DNA from: Dipteronia dyeriana
Taxonomy: Eukaryota > Streptophyta > Magnoliopsida > Sapindales > Sapindaceae
NCBI GenBank assembly: GCA_032871835.1
Contig: CM065298.1
Coordinates: 8,853,596-8,917,595, forward strand
Direction of reading: 5' to 3'
DNA: 64,000 bases
In this document: one piece after another, positions 59,991 through 64,000 of the stretch
Layout: every line of letters starts with the position of its first letter
Numbering within the stretch: the first letter of the stretch is position 1
Translations under genes and position numbers: made by a program
The notes under the pieces: model-generated
The model's input: the letters and a program-made list of their open reading frames with translations, nothing else
Told to the model about the DNA's origin: nothing
Database searches by the model: none

Positions 59991-61002
59991 CTTTGAGTTT
60001 AAAAACCTATATAAAACCGTTAAAAATCCTTTCCCGTTAACACTTAAAACCAATTGTAAGATTCACTTTCAAGAGAACATGAAAAATATACATATAGCAA
60101 TAACAGTTTAGATCACAACAATTTTTAAAAACAGAACTGACAATTTACTAGAATAAATCTGTATCAACTAATTCTCTCAAATATATCACAAGACTATATT
60201 CAACCTAATCACATACAACTTCACTTATATTACACAAACAAGCAAGATTCACTTGCAAGTCAAATATAAGGGAAGATGAATCAGATTTGAAGATAGAAGA
60301 ATATAACAGATATATGAGTGATTGAAAACAAGAAAATAAATCAATAAAGAACACACAAAAGTTATCGTTGTTTGACTTGATAATCAAGTCTACATCCACG
60401 TTGAGCAGAACCAAGAAATGCTCAATCCACTATGTATGAGTCTTTACAACTGGATACACCAACTGATACAAAATCAACTCAGAAATCCCTCAAGAACACT
60501 AGATCTGTAGCTCACAACAACAACCAAACAAAGTCCTCACAGAAACTTTACTTAGAACATATTGGAAACTCTCAATCTTTTCTTACAAACATGTATAATC
60601 TCTCTCAAAACACTCAGAGAACCAGATTATACAAAGAAGCACTTGGATTCACCAAGTAATCACAGAGAATCACTAGAAATAACAAGAACTTTTTAGAGAG
60701 AGCAAAAGAACCCTAATCGGTTTACAACAATATGAAAATTGAATGCTTCTCTCTCTTCCTTTCTTTTTATATCCTTATCAGCTGAGTCATCACCGTAATC
60801 CACTTCAACCAATAACAGCTCGCCACCTTGGATTTCACCACATGGCCACAAGTTGATTTGAACATATCTGATACATAAAACGCTAGGTATTAAGATGTTT
60901 CTGATCAATTCTTGGTTCTGATTTGGGCTCCTGAGTTAGGTTCCAAATTGGGCTTCAAGTTTGGGCCTATATATGTTAAAGATGGGCTAACCCATTTCAA
61001 CA
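59991..61002 (-). repeat. 5' LTR of copia-2
   Basis: Partner of 57228-58236, complete to GGGCTAACCCATTTCAACA. Small ORFs that recur in both LTRs (57442-57714, 60205-60414) are LTR frames, not genes. Confidence 0.85.
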
Positions 61003-61439
61003 CCATAACTGTTTATTTAAGAGAACTTTAGAAAATTCAGAATGTATAGTATTGCTATTGCTGTCGGTGGTCTCAATGAAAACTGCATCAGAAATGTAAT
61101 CTCTGCATGTGTTTATATCAGTATAGTTATTACCGTCCGGTAACCCACAGTCCAAGCTAATGAATCCTGAGACAGATCATGATCACAAAGTCAGATTAAG
61201 CCATAGTAATTTTAAGGATAGAGAAAGGCAATAAGACACATGTTTTCCATATTCTGAAAGTTTGGTTTTAGATAATAAAACCTGATTGATCCTGGCAGCG
61301 AACAAAATCTGCAAGAACAAAACCGCTAAGCAATATTGCAAAGAGGAAATGCTTTGATAATTCCATCAGTGCTGTCTTAAAATTCCTTATGCTCTGGAGA
61401 AAACAACAGAAAGCAACAATCATGTAGTCTTAGTTTATT

Positions 61440-61870
61440 TAATCAAAAGCTAATGAGCCTTTCGGCTTTCAAGGCTATTTAAAGCGATTAAACCTTAACC
61501 TGAATCCTAGTTGGACAAGAAACGAGATTACATATCAAAAGCTGCCAAAAATAATGGGTACTGCCAAAAGTAACAAAATTACAATAGTTACGAAAATAAA
61601 AGATACCAACGACCTTAAACAAGCTATAATTGACGGTAGACGATTCTGATTTGTCAAAGTCAACTTAAGACTAAAAAAGAAAAGTTTCATAAAATGAAAA
61701 AACTACAATTTCGGGGCCTAACCGAAAAACTACGTGCCTCACCGCCGGAGGGGTGACTTGAAAAGATCTCGTCAATTTGCATAATGTGAAATCACTTAGC
61801 CTTGAATTTAAGATGGTCCCTCAAAGCCATGTACGAATCTACTACCTTTTCTACATAAACTAAATTCATT
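61440..61870 (-). mobile_element. LTR fragment, same family as 41178-41697
   Basis: On the minus strand it contains GACGAGATCTT, AAGTTGACTTTGACAAATCA and TTTAAATAGCCTTGAAAGCC in the order found at 41178-41697. It lies just upstream of the gene C start codon, so it interrupts the ancestral promoter region. The ends are approximate and no target duplication was resolved. Confidence 0.6.
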
Positions 61871-61894
61871 GTCCATGTTATTCATAGTGAATAT

Positions 61895-62119
61895 TTACTG
61901 TGCACTTTTAGCTTCAGAACCATGACCGTTTTTTTTCCAGGTTGTTTCCATGCCCAAGCACTCATTTAATTCCATCACTATATCGTTCATGGTTGGCCTT
62001 TTTGATGAAACATGAGATGCACAAGCGAGTGCAAGTTCCATAACTTTTCATGCAGAGTTGGTTTCGAAATTTTCCTCTAAACTTGGATCAACAATAGTTG
62101 TAATATCCCCATTTCCAAG
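61895..62119 (-). pseudogene. Gene D: C-terminal kinase fragment of a further LRR-RLK
   Basis: Homologous to the last exon of gene [57 protein letters not shown], ending SAQ and TAA at 61895-61897. The conserved Trp codon after ETNSA is TGA (62048-62050), a premature stop. The exon is cut at 62119 by the copia element at 62120. Whether the rest of gene D lies beyond the right edge cannot be seen. Confidence 0.82.
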
Positions 62120-63145
62120 TGTTGGAAAATTTTATGACAAACTCTTATTTTGAGACCAAAAATTGAGTATGATAAATTCTATAAAATTGGAAGATTAAAG
62201 TGGATTCGAATTCTCCTCCATGAGAACTTCTAAATGGTATACTCAAATTCACAAAATGGTTAATGGGTGAATGAGAAATTAAGTCTCATAAGTCTCTAAT
62301 TGAACCCATTATGTAGGGATTAAAGTGAATCCCACATTGCTTAGGAAAATCATTTATATGTAGTTTATAAGTAAATGTGTGACATGGGCTATCAACAATG
62401 TGTGGCATAGAGGCTCTCTCTCTCGCGTGCGCAGAGGGGGTGCAAATCATGGACCTCGAACCTTCAAATGCACGACTCGTGTGTGGGCGCGACCTGCGGT
62501 CATGAATGCTGCTTCGATTGGACCGTGAAAGTCCAGTTGACCTTTTTCCACTTCCCTAAGTCAACATTTTTTGATAGTGATGAATAAGGAAAGCTTTAAT
62601 TGTTTGGATTTTGATTTCTTACTTGATCACTAAGAATACAGAATTTAGTTTGATTAGAAGTAAATCTCTTAGGAGAATATTATCTAATTAAATTATTTCC
62701 TTATTAAATTAAAAATGTATTCATCAAAATAATCCCAAATTAATCCCCAAACCCTAGTGCTTCGGTTTGGCTATTTAATAGCTCTTGTATTCTGTTCATA
62801 GACATCGAAAATTATAGAGTATTTTGAGCAGCCGAATTCTTTCTCTTCTCCGCTTTCTTGGTGAGTTTAAACTCGGTTTGAGTTCACTAGTAGTGGATAG
62901 TGCTTAGGTCTACTACTGCTGAACCATTTTATCTTAGGAGACAATCGCATAACACATACGGTGTTGCCCGGTGAAATTTTCTTATGGACACCGTGTGAAA
63001 TACGGGTCTCGGTTCTAACACTGTTTTCTAAGGTAATTTTCTTGTGTTGTTGCTTTCTGATTTATAGATCCAGGTTTGTTTTGGGATTACGATTTACAAT
63101 CTTAAGACAATTTTCGGATTTAAAAAAAAAACATTTCCTTCTTCA
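62120..63145 (+). repeat. 5' LTR of copia-4 (3' limit approximate)
   Basis: Contains a GC-richer block with alternating CT words (CTCTCTCTCTCGCGTGCGC near 62413) and a promoter-like TATTTAATAGC near 62770. The 3' end is inferred from the primer-binding-like site. Confidence 0.6.
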
Positions 63146-63500
63146 AACTTTCTAGTATCAAAGTTCTGGTTCAGATCGTAACGGACTTGAATAATCACTG
63201 GTTCAGTTTTCAACTGTGGAAATCGGGTTCTTTGGAACACTTATTTCAATTTCGTATATACGTTATCTGTGGGAATCGGGTTCTTTGGAACACTAATTCC
63301 AATTTTGATAAATAATATTAATCTGTGAAAATTGTGTTAGACACTGATTTCGAAATCAATTACGATTTCAATTGGGTAATCGGGTCTGCAATATCAGACA
63401 CTGATTGTGATTTCCATCGTGAAATTTTATTTGATATCAACTGATATCTGTGCTATTATTTATGTGATACTAAAACAATTTTGTTTTTATTTTAGATGTT

Positions 63501-64000
63501 ATGGCAAACAAATCTAATGTGAACTCCAGTGTTCCACTAGAGACTCCAAAAGTTAATCCTAGTATGGGATTAGATACTTTGGCTGTGAACTCTTTGCTTG
63601 TGGGCCAGGTACCTGTAGTTTTGCCTATTGTGGCTACAACGACTCAAGCCATCAACTTCTTCGTTAAAAACATGCCTGATTCGGTGATGAGTCAGTATAT
63701 AAGTCAAGGGAATGTTCCCATGACAAATCCCTACATGAATTTGGTACCTTTACCAATGAATCATATAGAGAAGCCTGATATGTTCAGTGGACCGAATCTT
63801 AAACGATGGCAGCAAAAGATGTTGTTTTATCTGACCACACTAAACCTTGGTACGTTCTTGACTGAAGATACTCATAAACCTAATAGTGGTGAAGAGTTAG
63901 ATGTTCAGGTATGAAATACTATTGATGTATGGAATCACTCGGATTTCCTGTACCGCAAATACATACTGAACGGGCTGTCAGATTCACTATATATTTCATC
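63501..64000 (+). pseudogene. copia-4 gag (partial, one stop)
   Basis: Starts MANKSNVNSSVPLETPKVN. The gag core follows: EKPDMFSGPNLKRWQQKMLF, then YLTTLNLGTFLTED. A TGA stop at 63912-63914 interrupts the frame, which then continues NTIDVWNHSDFLYRKYILNG and LSDSLYIS to the window edge. A single base change from TGG or CGA would explain the stop. Gag-type proteins package element RNA. Confidence 0.78.

Larger units (their letters stand above)
57228..61002 (-). mobile_element. Ty1/copia deletion derivative (copia-2) in gene C exon 2
   Basis: Perfect 5-bp duplications CCATA (57223-57227 and 61003-61007) flank two LTRs of about 1 kb. The 1.75-kb interior holds gag, a zinc knuckle, GAG-pre-integrase and only the first part of integrase, then jumps straight into the 3' LTR. 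RT and RNase H are absent. The site that should be the primer-binding site reads (minus) TGGTATTAGAG. A TATA motif GATATAAAAAG (minus) lies near 58004-58014. It is non-autonomous. Confidence 0.88.
42593..61366 (-). pseudogene. Gene C: full-length LRR-RLK pseudogene with multiple insertions
   Basis: All fourteen gene-B-type exons can be traced, from the signal peptide (MELSKHFLFAILLSGFVLA, start 61366) to the stop at 42593-42595. Lesions: two copia elements in exon 2 (48274-57065 and 57228-61002); a solo LTR in exon 3 (46163-47709) and a TAA at 46031-46033; exon 3 acceptor AG changed to AC near 47948; exon 7 acceptor AG to GG (45248-45249); exon 10 with a one-base insertion near 44488 and the ATP-site Lys changed to Asn (44419-44421); exon 11 acceptor AG to GG (44270-44271); a solo LTR in the next intron (43451-44050); TAG at 42995-42997 in the last exon; and a 9-base in-frame deletion near 42710. 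Surviving motifs include [11 protein letters not shown] and DFGL. No receptor can be made. Confidence 0.93.
62120..64000 (+). mobile_element. Ty1/copia retrotransposon (copia-4), 5' part, runs off the right edge
   Basis: TGTTGGAAAATTTT begins at 62120 within the gene D kinase exon; the expected target duplication would be CCAAG (62115-62119). The LTR runs to about 63145. A primer-binding-like site TAGTATCAAAG lies near 63154. A leader follows (63160-63500) with two copies of TGTGGGAATCGGGTTCTTTG-type sequence, then gag. The second LTR is outside the window. Confidence 0.75.

Overview
The window is plant nuclear DNA, most likely from a eudicot. It is AT-rich, its genes are split by GT-AG introns, and LTR retrotransposons and small DNA transposons fill the space between them. 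I do not name a species. No rRNA, tRNA, CRISPR or bacterial-type operon was seen.

The backbone is a tandem array of malectin-like leucine-rich-repeat receptor kinase genes (LRR-RLK subfamily I type), all on the minus strand. Gene 1 (5..3230) has eight readable exons, and its kinase domain lies beyond the left edge. Pseudogene P (12427..25865) is a kinase/membrane remnant broken up by insertions. Gene B (33638..38352) is the one complete copy: fourteen exons joined in one open frame of 892 codons. Gene C (42593..61366) is a full-length relative ruined by point lesions, splice-site losses and four LTR-element insertions. Gene D (61895..62119) is a kinase tail cut by an element that runs off the right edge.

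Between and inside these genes lie: a MULE-type DNA transposon with a 9-bp target duplication carrying a nested Ty1/copia element (5077..12103); a degenerate Ty3/gypsy element (about 16690..24901); a three-level nest of hAT-like, hAT-like and non-coding LTR (LARD-like) elements (29008..33544); another hAT-like element (38956..39735); solo LTRs with matching target duplications at 13203, 35552, 43451 and 46163; an 8.8-kb Ty1/copia element with an unusual extra ORF and a 13-bp minisatellite (48274..57065); and a copia deletion derivative (57228..61002). Genes B and C share duplicated 3' flanks (27496..28999 and 41712..42457). A LINE-type insertion in both copies shows the order of events, and copy C preserves the empty site for the outermost nested element.

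Biologically this is birth-and-death evolution of a cell-surface receptor family. Malectin/LRR ectodomains would sense extracellular or wall-derived cues, and an RD-type cytoplasmic kinase would signal. W-box motifs upstream of gene 1 fit pathogen or senescence-responsive WRKY control. No unknown multi-gene system was found. The most unusual items are the extra ORF of the 48-57 kb copia element, the nested transposon stack, and the strand-asymmetric interior of the MULE.
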